NCBI GenBank assembly: GCA_963771985.1
Contig: CAVYVO010000004.1
Location: 744,001-808,000, forward strand
Direction: 5' to 3'
Source of the DNA: Trebonia sp963771985
GTDB lineage: Bacteria > Actinomycetota > Actinomycetes > Streptosporangiales > Streptosporangiaceae
DNA length: 64,000 nucleotides
Shown one piece after another: positions 34,669 through 43,241 of this stretch. The position numbers were made by a program, and so were the translations under genes. Each line of letters starts with the position of its first letter. Within the stretch, counting starts at the first letter, position 1. The notes beneath the pieces are model-generated. The model saw only the letters and a list, made by a program, of their open reading frames with translations. It did not search any database and had not been told where the DNA came from.

Positions 34669-36441
34669 GTGAAGTTCCGAGCACTGCTGACCACAGGTGC
34701 CGCCATAGCGACCGTGGCCGCTGCCGCGTTCGCGGGGCCGAGCCTGATCCACCGGGGTACGACGGCGGAGAACCTGTCGTCGGCAGCCGCGACGCAGGCG
34801 GTAGTGCCCGCCGCCGTCCCGCCGCCCGGCATGCGGATTCATGTCCTCAACCTGCACCAGCAGTTCGCGCAGGCACTGGCCAGGAAGCCCGTGGTCGCCG
34901 GCCCGCAAGCCGGGGTCGTCCCGGCGCTGAGCGGGCGCGGGACCGTCGCCACGACCGCGCTGATTACGACCAAGAAGTGCAAGGAACCCGACTGCGACCT
35001 CACCTGGCAGGGCGGCCCGGTGCAGCAGTCACCGCACGTCTACCTGCTGCTGTGGGGACCCGACTGGAACACCACCACGGGTTTGCCGGCCGAGGTCGCC
35101 AGCTACCTGGCTAACTTCTACGCCGGCCTCGGGCAGACCTCGCACGACTCCTGGTCCACGATCACCTCGCAGTACACGGACAAGACGGCGCACCCCACGT
35201 TCGGCAAGTCGGTGTTCGACCCCGCCACTGACATCTACAACGACACGAGCGCGCCGCCGTCCACCGGTGACGGCCTCACAGATCCAGACATCGGCGCCGA
35301 GGCGCTGACGCTCCTGTCCCACATCACGGACACGGCCGACGCCCAGGTCGTCGTCGCCTCGCAGTCGGGCACGTGCTTCGACGACGGGTTCGCCGGCGAC
35401 TCCGCCAGCTGCACTCCCCAGAACAATTACGACTACTGCGGCTGGCACGACGACGTCCAGATTCCTAACACCACCGCCTACCTGCCCTACGTCAACCTGC
35501 CGTGGCAGCTCGACGCCCAGCAGGGCTGCGGCGAGAACTTCGTCAACGGCGGGAGCGCCGGCCAGTTCGACGGCTGGAGCCTGGTAGGCGGCCACGAGTA
35601 CGCCGAGACGGTCACCGACCCGGCCCCCGCCACCGGCTGGATCGACACGAAAGACGAGAGCGGCACCACCGCCAGCGGCGGCGAGGTCGCCGACAAGTGC
35701 GTGTGGGGCGGGTCGCCGTGGGGCCTCAACGACCCGTACGGCGACATCACCCTGTCGACGGGGACGTTCGCGATGCAATCGCTGTGGAGCAACGCGGCCG
35801 GCCGTTGCGTCATGTCGACGAACCCCAGGCTGTACGTCGCCGCACCGCCCGCGCAGAAGGCCGTCCTGGGGCAGGGCGCCAGCCTGCAGCTGACCGCCGT
35901 GACGAACACCGGCTTCCAGAAGTACAAGGCGACCGGGCTGCCGGACGGCCTGTCGGTCAACGCGAACACGGGCAGGATCAGCGGGAAGCCCACGGTGACC
36001 GCCGGGACGTTCAAGCCGAGGATCACGATCTCTGACTACGCCAAGTCGGTGACCATCGGGTTCAGGTGGTTCGTGAGCTCGGCGCCCGGCGCGGTCAGGG
36101 GGTACGACGCCAAGTGCGTCGACTCCGCGGGCGGCCGGAGCGGCAACGGCAACAAGATCGACATCTGGTCCTGCACCGGGAAGGCGCCGCAGCAGCTCAC
36201 CTTCGCGGCCAACCGTGAGCTGCAGGTGCTCGGCAAGTGCGTGACGGGCAGCGGCACCACGTTCCTCGAGCCGTGCACGGACACGTCGAACCAGGCGTGG
36301 ACGCGGCTCGCCAACGGCGAGTACGTCCTGGCGGCGAACGGAAAGTGCCTCACCGACCCGGCTTCAGCCAAGCGGAACGGAACCGGGCTGACGCTGGCGG
36401 CCTGCAAGAACACCGCCAGCCAGCACTGGTCACTGCCGTAA
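34669..36441 (+). CDS. Secreted EXORDIUM-like protein with Ig-like and ricin-type lectin domains
   Basis: This is a 590-residue exported protein. GTG 34669 has CGGGGAG upstream and begins a signal peptide (KFRALLTTGAAIATVAAAAFAG). Residues about 100-390 resemble the EXORDIUM/PHI-1 group, with GGHEYAETVTDPAPATGWID and a nearby acidic residue plus DKCVW; the HEYAE could be a metal site (inference). A putative-Ig segment follows (KYKATGLPDGLSVNANTGRI, GKPTVTAGTF). The last 130 residues are a ricin-B-type (CBM13) lectin with CVDSAGG, IDIWSCTGKAPQQ, LVANGKCLTD-like and SQHWSL repeats. It is probably an extracellular glycan-binding protein, possibly a hydrolase. Confidence 0.75.
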   Translation: MKFRALLTTGAAIATVAAAAFAGPSLIHRGTTAENLSSAAATQAVVPAAVPPPGMRIHVLNLHQQFAQALARKPVVAGPQAGVVPALSGRGTVATTALITTKKCKEPDCDLTWQGGPVQQSPHVYLLLWGPDWNTTTGLPAEVASYLANFYAGLGQTSHDSWSTITSQYTDKTAHPTFGKSVFDPATDIYNDTSAPPSTGDGLTDPDIGAEALTLLSHITDTADAQVVVASQSGTCFDDGFAGDSASCTPQNNYDYCGWHDDVQIPNTTAYLPYVNLPWQLDAQQGCGENFVNGGSAGQFDGWSLVGGHEYAETVTDPAPATGWIDTKDESGTTASGGEVADKCVWGGSPWGLNDPYGDITLSTGTFAMQSLWSNAAGRCVMSTNPRLYVAAPPAQKAVLGQGASLQLTAVTNTGFQKYKATGLPDGLSVNANTGRISGKPTVTAGTFKPRITISDYAKSVTIGFRWFVSSAPGAVRGYDAKCVDSAGGRSGNGNKIDIWSCTGKAPQQLTFAANRELQVLGKCVTGSGTTFLEPCTDTSNQAWTRLANGEYVLAANGKCLTDPASAKRNGTGLTLAACKNTASQHWSLP

Positions 36442-36524
36442 ACCGGCCTCGGCAGATGCACGCGACTGGCGAGTGCCCTTATGTTGTGAGTGCTGGTTTG
36501 CGCGACATCTGGAGAGCCGTGGTT

Positions 36525-37349
36525 ATGGACCCCGATTTCCCCTCCCCGCCATCGGCGAAGATCGACACCACAGTGCCCGTATCGGCCCGGATCTGGAACT
36601 ACTGGCTGGGCGGCAAGGATTACTACCCGGTCGACAAGGAGGCCGGCGACCAGTTCGCGCAGATCTACCCGGGCATCTTCGACGGAGCCCGCGCGTCTCG
36701 CTATTTCATCGCCCGGGTCGTCCGCTACCTGGCGGGCGAGGCGGGGATTCGCCAGTTCCTCGACATCGGCACCGGGCTGCCCAGCCACGACAACACACAC
36801 GACATCGCCCAGCGGGTAGCGCCGGACTCCAAGATCGTTTACGTCGACAACGACCCGCTGGTCCTGGCGCACGCCCGGGCCCTGCTCACCAGCAGCCCCG
36901 AAGGCAGCACCGACTACATCGACGCCGATCTCAACGACCCCGGCACCCTCTTGCGCATCGCCAGGACGAAGCTCGACTTCAGCCGCCCGGTCGCGATCAT
37001 GCTGATGGGCATCCTCTCGCACATCGGCAACCCGGAAGCAGACGACGACCGCGTCGCCCGCGAGATCGTCGGCAAGCTCAAGGATGCCCTTCCTTCCGGC
37101 GGCTACCTCGCGATATACGACTCGTCCGACGTGAACCCCGATCTCAACGACGCGCTGCGCAAGTACAACGAGACCGGCGCCGCCCCCTACCGCGTGCGCA
37201 GGCCCGATCAGATCGCCCGCCACTTCGATGGCCTGGAGCTGGTCGATCCCGGCGTGGTCCCGATCCAGCAGTGGCGCCCCGACCACTCGCCGTTCGGCCC
37301 GCCCGCGAACCTGAGCAACAACATGGGCGGCGTGGGAAGAAAACCGTAA
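36525..37349 (+). CDS. SAM-dependent methyltransferase, DUF574 type
   Basis: This 274-residue protein belongs to the DUF574 SAM-dependent methyltransferase family, abundant in actinomycetes. It has the family hallmarks ARIWNYWLGGKDYYPVDKEA, the SAM-binding FLDIGTGLPSHDNTH, VYVDNDPLVLAHARALL, and the AIMLMGILSHI strand. ATG 36525 has GGAGAG at 36511-36516; the longer frame to 36237 overlaps the preceding gene and is rejected. The physiological substrate of this family is unknown. It lies 83 bp after the secreted-lectin gene and converges with the P450 remnant. Confidence 0.9.
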   Translation: MDPDFPSPPSAKIDTTVPVSARIWNYWLGGKDYYPVDKEAGDQFAQIYPGIFDGARASRYFIARVVRYLAGEAGIRQFLDIGTGLPSHDNTHDIAQRVAPDSKIVYVDNDPLVLAHARALLTSSPEGSTDYIDADLNDPGTLLRIARTKLDFSRPVAIMLMGILSHIGNPEADDDRVAREIVGKLKDALPSGGYLAIYDSSDVNPDLNDALRKYNETGAAPYRVRRPDQIARHFDGLELVDPGVVPIQQWRPDHSPFGPPANLSNNMGGVGRKP

Positions 37350-37354
37350 ATTCA

Positions 37355-38762
37355 TTATTCCGAACGGTCGCGTGGTTCCCCCCTGCCGCCAGCCCCCTCT
37401 CGTCCCCGGCGCCGGGACACGATGACCGGGAGCTCGCTCGGCACCAGCGTGCTGCTGACCACCGGGCGGACCGCGGCGCCGCCGGCGAGCCGCAGCTGCC
37501 AGCGGGCGGCGATCGCGCTGAGCAGGAGCAGCGCCTCGGTCCAGGCGAACCCCTCGCCGATGCAGTTCCTGATGCCCTGCCCGAACGGGAAGAACGACGC
37601 CCGCATGTCGCTCCTCGTGTAGTCGGTGGCCCAGCGATCGGGATCGAAGCGGTCGGGGTCGCGGTGCAGCCGCGGGTCGCGGTTGAGCGCGTACGGGCTG
37701 AACAGGATCCTGCTTCCGGCGGGGAGCAGGTGGCCGCCGAGCTCGACGTCGGCGGCGGCCTGCCGGGGCAGTATCCACACCGGGCTGTACAGGCGCAGCG
37801 TCTCGGTGATCACGGCGCGGGTGAAAGGGAGCCTGGTCAGGTCTTCGTAGCCGGCGTCGCCAGCGGCCAGGACGAGGTCGACCTCCCGCTGCAGCCGTTC
37901 CTGGATCTCCGGGTGCTGAGTCAGCAGGTAGCAGGCCCAGGCGATGGTGTTGCCCGTCGTCTCTGAGCCGGCGATCACCAGCGTCGTCGCTTCGTCGCGC
38001 AGCTGCTTGTCGGTCATTCCGGTACCGGTCTCGTCGTCGCGGGCGTGCAGCAGGATCGACATCAGGTCGCCGTGATCCGCGCCCGTCGCCCGGTACCCGT
38101 CGATGATCTCCGTCAGCAGGGCGTTCGAGCCGCCGGCTGGCGGCGTCGAACCGCCGGCTGGACCGCGTCGGCAGCCGCGCGAACAGCGGGATGTTCGCGA
38201 TGATGCCCTTGGGCAGCAACCCGGCGAGCAGCATGCGCAACGACCGTTCGATCTCCCCGATCGCCTCGCCGCCCACGCTGCTGGAAAGCAGCGTGCGGGT
38301 CAGCACGGTGAGCGTGATGGACCGCATCTCGCGGTCGAAGGCGAGCGTCCCGCCGTCCGGCCACGCGTCGATCCGGGGCACCGCGACATCCCGCATCGTG
38401 CCCATGTACCGGGCGATCTCGGCGCGATGGAACGCCGGCTGCATGAGGCGGCGCTGCCGACGGTGGTATTCGCCGCCCGACAGCACGAGCCCGTTGCCGA
38501 TCAGCTGCCTGGTCCGGCCGAAATCGATGCCCTTCTCCAGCTTCCTGGCCTGGCTGACCAGCGCTTGCCTGATGACGTCGGGGCTGTTCAGCACGTAAAT
38601 CGGATAAGGCCCGAAGCGGATGCGGACCACATCCCCGTGCGCACGCGCCCGCTGGAACAGCCGGAGCGGGTCGCGGCGGAACTCCAGCGCGTGCCCGAGC
38701 ACGCGCCGCTCCCCCGGCACGACGGGAACGTCGTCCGCGATCTCGCGGGTAGCTGTGGCCAT
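37355..38762 (-). pseudogene. Cytochrome P450, frameshifted
   Basis: Two frames encode one bacterial P450. The N-terminal half (from ATG 38762, VPVVPGERRVLGHALEF) runs to about 38125 and includes YHRRQRRLMQPAFH, the C-helix heme contact. The C-terminal half resumes near 38122 (NALLTEIIDGYRA) and carries the I-helix AGSETTGNT, the ExxR motif in ITETLRLYSPVW and the heme-cysteine loop FPFGQGIRNCIG. A one-base shift around 38120-38130 separates them. Combined length is about 465 residues, normal for the family. Cysteine and all core motifs survive, so the break is recent or a sequencing error. Confidence 0.87.
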
Positions 38763-38874
38763 TTCCCGCGCCCCTTTCGAAGCCCTGCATCCAGCATGCC
38801 AAACGACCCGGTCAGCCTGCGCCCGGCGGCCCCGGGCACGAGCCGTTCCGCAAGCCGCCGGATCCCGGGGCGGC

Positions 38875-39320
38875 CCGCTGTAGACGCCGGCATACACGCC
38901 GGCCACGCGGTCGGGCGCGATCTTGGCGATCTCGGGTGCCGCGTATGCCCCGAGGTGGCCGCCCTGGGTGCCGTACCGGCCGTAGCCGAGGCGGTGCATC
39001 AATTCGGCCCACATCCGGGCCGCCCGCGCGGCGGTCCAGCCGGTCTCCCGCGGTGGCGCGGAGAACCCGAACCCCGGAACGGAGGGCACCACGACGTAGA
39101 AGGCCTGCGCGGGGTCTGCGCCGTGAGCGCGCGGGCCGGTGAGCGGGCCGATCAACTCGGTGAACTCGACCGCCGAGCTCGGCCAGCCGTGGGTGAGAAT
39201 CAGTACTCGGCCAGTTCCCGCGGGTAGCACACCGGGACGCCACGGCTCCAGCCCTCGCCGGGCAGCTGAGCGGGCCAGCTGGTGCGGGCCAGGCGGGCGT
39301 GCAGGTCATCCAGGTCGGCT
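38875..39320 (-). pseudogene. Epoxide hydrolase, 5'-truncated, internally deleted, 3'-truncated
   Basis: Two parts of an EHN-type epoxide hydrolase are fused out of frame. The first (39320 to about 39205) has DLDDLHARLARTSWPAQLPG and SRGVPVCYPRELAEY from the N-terminal EHN domain. Then the sequence jumps directly to LILTHGWPSSAVEFTELIGP, PSVPGFGFSAPP and LMHRLGYGRYGTQGG from the alpha/beta-hydrolase core. About 40-60 residues between them are missing. Downstream, homology ends near GVYAGVYSGPP. The 5' end stops exactly where the 155-bp repeat (39321-39475) begins, so that repeat, or what it belongs to, removed the start codon. Confidence 0.8.
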
Positions 39321-39475
39321 TATAACCGTCTGTGACTGTCAATTACCAAGCTAGTGTCATTATTTCGAAAACATTTTCGTAAATAATTCATTCTATACCA
39401 TTGAAAGCTCTTCGCGATCATGGTCGGCTGCACCGGAAGTCTGCAGCGAGGCGCGCTGAACGGTCACACTCTGTA
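39321..39475 (-). repeat. Copy 3 of the three-copy low-GC intergenic repeat (155 bp)
   Basis: Read on the minus strand this matches 13023-13183 from TACAGAGTGTGA to CGGTTATA, with blocks CGACCATGATCGCGAAGAG, TATAGAATGAATTATTTACG and the palindromic CGAAAACATTTTCG. It is inverted relative to copy 2. It directly adjoins the broken 5' end of the epoxide hydrolase. No open frame is present. The following 39476-39571 holds nothing else recognisable. Confidence 0.8.
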
Positions 39476-39571
39476 GCGCACTAGCCCGTTATGTCTCTAA
39501 TATCCGAATTAGCACAGTACGAGCTTGCCGACAAGGGGAGCCGACGACCGGCCAGGATCAACCCTCCGCGA

Positions 39572-40597
39572 TCAGCCCGCCTGCCATCCGTCTTCGTGCG
39601 GCCGTGCCGCGACAGGAGACCCGGGCCCGTAGGGTTCCCGCGTGAAGACGAACGTCCCCAGGTCCAGGTGCTCGGCGACACCGTCGGCGGCGGGGACCAG
39701 CCTAAGCGTCTCACCGGTGTAATAGCCGTCCAGCCCAGTCCAGGTTCCGTCGCCCGCAGCACGGAAACGAGACCCGCGGCCAGGCCCGGCGGCCGGTGTC
39801 AGCTCCAGCGTCTCAGGGGACAGCACCCGCAGCACCGTCGCACGCGGCCCCCAGTACCACAGGCCGGTGAGCGCGAGGAGTTCCGGGCCGATGTCAGGCC
39901 GCGGCTTCCACCGCTCCGGCAAGCGCGGCTCGTTCGACGCGACGATATCGATAAGGTCGGCGGCGATCTCGCCGATCGCCGGTCCCGCCGTGGCGTTGGA
40001 GAGGGTGACCGCGCCGAGCCCGTCGTCCGGGGACACCCACAAGGTGGCGAGGAACCCGGGCATCGACCCGCCGTGGCCGAACAGGGTCCGGTTCTCGCGC
40101 TCCAGGATCTGAACGCCGAAGCCATATCCGACCGCGCTTCCGGGCGGCGGCGCAGCATGCGCCCGCATCTCCGTCAAAGTCGCCGCGGGCAGCACCCGGT
40201 CGTCACCGTCAAGCAGGAACGCGGCGAACCGGCACAGGTCGCCGGCCGTCGACCACAGGTCCCCGGCTGGCGCCATGTGCCCGGTGTGCTCGGCGGGCTC
40301 GGGCTGCATCACATCGGCCCACGGGTGCACGGCGAAGCCGCCCGCGTGAGGTGCCTGCGCCCGGAGCGTGGTCCGCGTCATGCCGAGGGGCGAGAGAATC
40401 TCGCGGCGCACCGCCTCGTCCCAGCTGTGCCCGCGCAACTGCCCCGCGAGCGCGCCGAGCAGCGCGAACCCAGGGTTGGAGTAGTGGAACTGACGTCCGG
40501 CGGGCAGCGGCTGCGCCCGGTCACCGAAGATATCGTCAAGCGAGGGCCGCAGTTCACCCGGCGCAGCAGCGCCCGCCGCATAGCCGGCAACAACTCC
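39572..40597 (-). pseudogene. Serine hydrolase (beta-lactamase/class C PBP type), N-terminus missing
   Basis: The frame is open from 40597 to 39572 and encodes the C-terminal three quarters of a penicillin-binding-protein-like serine hydrolase: the YxN motif (QFHYSNPGFALLGAL), SPLGMTRTTL, the HGG motif (FGHGGSMPGFLA, equivalent to KTG) and a C-terminal lipocalin-like region. The SxxK motif with the catalytic serine, expected about 90 residues before YSN, is not present, and the frame begins after a stop with no start codon before TTG 40438. It is therefore an inactive remnant. Confidence 0.8.
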
Positions 40598-40668
40598 TCA
40601 GGTTCGCTTAGAGCCACCCGCGAACCCTAACAGCCGCCGCGTTTGCGGCATCGCGTCCTGCCTGGAAG

Positions 40669-41883
40669 TCACGCTGCGCCGTGTCTGCTCCGGGTGTCCT
40701 GGGCCCGGGCGCGGGCCGAGGGGATCGTGACCGTGACGGACAGGCCGCCGTCATCGCGGGGGCGGGCGGTCGCGGTGCCGCCGTGGATCGCGGCGATGGA
40801 CGCGACGATGGCCAGGCCGAGCCCGAAGCCGTCATGGGACGTGCGGTCGCTGAGCCGCTGGAACGGCTGGAAGATGCGGCGGGCGTCCGCCGGGCTGATG
40901 ACCGGGCCGGTATTGGCCACGGTCAGCTGGCTGCTGCCCGCCATGGTGCGGGTGCTGATCCAGATGTCGCCGGCGGCGGCGTTGTAGCGGACCGCATTAT
41001 CGACCAGGTTCGCGATGAGGCGTTCGGCCAGCACCGGATCGCCCGATATGACGGCGGGCTCCAGCGCGGCGTGCACCCGCCGGTCGCCCAGGCCGGCGGT
41101 GTCGAGGACGTCTTCGGCGACCGTGGCCAGGTCGACCTCCTCACGGACGGTGAGCCCGTGCTCGTTGCGCGCGAGGATGAGCAGCGCGCCGATGAGGTGC
41201 TCGGCGTGATCCACCGCGGCGCGAATGTCCGCCGCCATGCCGCGCAGGTCGCCGGGCGTGCTATCCGGGTTACCCAGCACGACGTCGACCGTCGCGCGCA
41301 TGATGGCCAGCGGGGTGCGTAGTTCATGCGAGGCGTTGGCGATGAAGCGCTGCTGGCCCTCGAACGCGGCCTGGAGCCGGCCCAGCATCTCATCGAACGT
41401 CTCGGCCAGTTCGCGGAGTTCGTCGCGGGGACCTGTCGGCGCTACCCGCGCCGACAGATTGTGTTCCGACGCGGCGCGGGCGGCCGTCGTGATCCGGTGC
41501 ACCGGGCGCAGTGCCCGCCCGGAGAAGATCCAGCCGAGGATCGCGGCGAGGGCGATGACCACGGCAAGCGTGATCAGCGAGTACTGCAGCAGGTGCGACA
41601 GGGTGAGGTCACGCTGGCCCTGCGCGCCCTGCTGTTGGAAGTACGAGGCGCACTTGGCCAGGACGTGCGGGTCGGGATGGGCGCTCTGTTCCTCGGACCG
41701 GCACTGCGCCGCGAACCTGGCCAGATCGGCGGCAGAAGGCTGTCGGCCATTCCCCTGCCCCTGCGCCGGCAGCCGCGCCACCTGCGCGTAGCTGACCGCC
41801 ACGACGGTCGCCCCGCACACGGCGAACAGGCCGGTATACAGCAGGGTCAGCCGTGCCCGGACGGTCGGCCGCGGGCGGCTCAC
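40669..41883 (-). CDS. Two-component sensor histidine kinase
   Basis: This 404-residue membrane kinase has N-terminal helix residues about 12-32, a roughly 90-residue extracytoplasmic loop, a second helix (LITLAVVIALAAILGWIF), HAMP (SGRALRPVHRITTAARA), and HisKA with the phospho-acceptor histidine in NASHELRTPLAIMRA. A HATPase follows with N box DNAVRYNA and G box DGFGLGLAIV. GTG 41883 overlaps the response regulator stop (GTGA), so the pair is translationally coupled. A divergent lipoprotein gene 87 bp beyond the regulator start may be its target or accessory. The signal is unknown. Confidence 0.9.
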   Translation of the reverse strand: MSRPRPTVRARLTLLYTGLFAVCGATVVAVSYAQVARLPAQGQGNGRQPSAADLARFAAQCRSEEQSAHPDPHVLAKCASYFQQQGAQGQRDLTLSHLLQYSLITLAVVIALAAILGWIFSGRALRPVHRITTAARAASEHNLSARVAPTGPRDELRELAETFDEMLGRLQAAFEGQQRFIANASHELRTPLAIMRATVDVVLGNPDSTPGDLRGMAADIRAAVDHAEHLIGALLILARNEHGLTVREEVDLATVAEDVLDTAGLGDRRVHAALEPAVISGDPVLAERLIANLVDNAVRYNAAAGDIWISTRTMAGSSQLTVANTGPVISPADARRIFQPFQRLSDRTSHDGFGLGLAIVASIAAIHGGTATARPRDDGGLSVTVTIPSARARAQDTRSRHGAA

Positions 41884-42524
41884 ATCCGGTACCCCTTGCC
41901 CACCACGGTTTCGATGAGCGGCGGGTCGCCGAGCTTGCGCCGCAGCCGGGTCATCGTCACCGAGACGATGTTGCTGAACGGATCGGCATGGGCGTCCCAC
42001 ACGTGCTCGAGCAGTTCCTCCGCGCTGACAACGGCGCCGTCGGCGGCCAGCAGCATCTCCAGGATCCCGAACTCCTTGCGGGTCAGGGACAGCGGACGGT
42101 AGCCGCGGCTGGCGCGGTGCCGGGCGCGATCCACGGTGAGGTCCCCGCGGCGCAAGACCGGCGGCGCCGACGGCGCGCGGCGGGACAGCGCCCGCACCCG
42201 GGCGACGAGCTCGGCGAACGCGAACGGCTTGGGCAGGTAGTCATCCGCGCCCAGCTCCAGCCCGTCGACCCGGTCGTCGATGCGTGCGGCGGCGGTGAGC
42301 ATGAGAATCCGCGGGCCGCAGCCGGCCAGGGTGCGGCACACCCGGTCACCGTGCACGACCGGCAGGTCGCGGTCGAGCACGATCACGTCGTAGGCCGTCT
42401 GCGCGGCGGCGTCCAGCGCCGCCGCGCCGTCGTGCACGGCGTCCACGGCCATCCCGGCCTGACGCAGCCCCTCAGCGATCCGGCCGGCCAGCGTCGCATG
42501 GTCCTCGACCACCAGCACCCGCAC
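41880..42524 (-). CDS. OmpR-family response regulator
   Basis: This 214-residue regulator has a receiver domain (VRVLVVEDHATLAGRI, phospho-acceptor Asp in IVLDRDLP, signalling Lys in YLPKPFAFAEL) and a winged-helix DNA-binding domain (LSLTRKEFGILEMLL, NIVSVTMTRLRRKLGD, VVGKGYRM). GTG 42524 fits the receiver start; the longer frame to a TTG at 42554 is unlikely. It is coupled to the downstream histidine kinase by a 4-bp overlap. It probably controls its own operon and the divergent lipoprotein gene. Confidence 0.92.
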   Translation of the reverse strand: MRVLVVEDHATLAGRIAEGLRQAGMAVDAVHDGAAALDAAAQTAYDVIVLDRDLPVVHGDRVCRTLAGCGPRILMLTAAARIDDRVDGLELGADDYLPKPFAFAELVARVRALSRRAPSAPPVLRRGDLTVDRARHRASRGYRPLSLTRKEFGILEMLLAADGAVVSAEELLEHVWDAHADPFSNIVSVTMTRLRRKLGDPPLIETVVGKGYRM

Positions 42525-42610
42525 CTCACCATCATGCGTCGGCCGGCATGACAACCGTGCAACATCGCCGGCAGCGCTGCCGTCACCCGCCCAGGCGTAG
42601 AACCGCAGGC

Positions 42611-43207
42611 ATGATGAATCACAGCACCCGCGTCATGCGCCGGCCAAGGCGGGCATGGCCGCCGACAGCGCGAACCGCGGCCGCCATCATCGCCACGGCC
42701 GCCTTGGTCCTGTTGGCGGCATGCAGCGGCAGCCCGTCATCCACCGATCCCGGCGGCTCATCCACTGCGGGAGGGTCAGCGAACTCCCCGCTGCTCGCCT
42801 TTTCCCAGTGCATGCGCTCGCACGGCGTGCCGGACTTCCCCGACCCCCAGCCAGGCGCCGACAACGCAAAGTTCCCTAGCGCGCAACAACTCAAGGTCAG
42901 CAGCTCTGTGCTCAGCGCGGCCGAGAACGCCTGCCAGCACTTGCTCCCAGCGGGAGTTGACGACCAGTTTCCACCGGCCGAGGTGCCGCTGCTGCTGAGC
43001 GGCATGCGGCAATTCAGCCAGTGCATGCGCTCCCACGGGGTGCCGAACTGGCCCGACCCCAGCACCGATTCCGAGGGGCGCCCTGTTTTCAATCTCAGCG
43101 GCCACGGCTTCAGCCGGCAGCAAGCGCATTCACCGCGGCTCGGAGCCAAGGAGGACGAATGCCAGCACCTGCTGCCCACCGCGCTCGGCGGGATTCCGGA
43201 GAGCTGA
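42611..43207 (+). CDS. Lipoprotein with a duplicated FSQCMRSHGVP module
   Basis: This 198-residue exported lipoprotein has a basic N-terminus, a hydrophobic core (AAIIATAALVLLAACSGS) and a lipobox LLAAC. The mature part contains two copies of a 50-70 residue module that each begin with the pattern FSQCMRSHGVPxxPDP and end with CQHLLP. Each module has two cysteines that may form a disulfide. This type is often found beside OmpR/histidine kinase pairs in actinomycetes, as here (divergent from 41880-42524), suggesting a role in envelope sensing or as a regulated target. ATG 42611 is used; the longer frame overlaps the regulator start. Confidence 0.75.
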   Translation: MMNHSTRVMRRPRRAWPPTARTAAAIIATAALVLLAACSGSPSSTDPGGSSTAGGSANSPLLAFSQCMRSHGVPDFPDPQPGADNAKFPSAQQLKVSSSVLSAAENACQHLLPAGVDDQFPPAEVPLLLSGMRQFSQCMRSHGVPNWPDPSTDSEGRPVFNLSGHGFSRQQAHSPRLGAKEDECQHLLPTALGGIPES

Positions 43208-43241
43208 TCGCAGGCGGTCTATCTTCCGGCGTCCGAATTAA

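Noticed and set aside
36036..39230. A 1064-codon open frame on the minus strand
   Set aside because: Only two parts (P450 N-terminal half and epoxide hydrolase core) are real; the rest is the antisense of the DUF574 methyltransferase and part of the lectin gene, kept open by GC bias.
36525..40597. Secondary-metabolite gene cluster
   Set aside because: P450, epoxide hydrolase and methyltransferase lie together, but no core biosynthetic enzyme is present and two of the three are broken.
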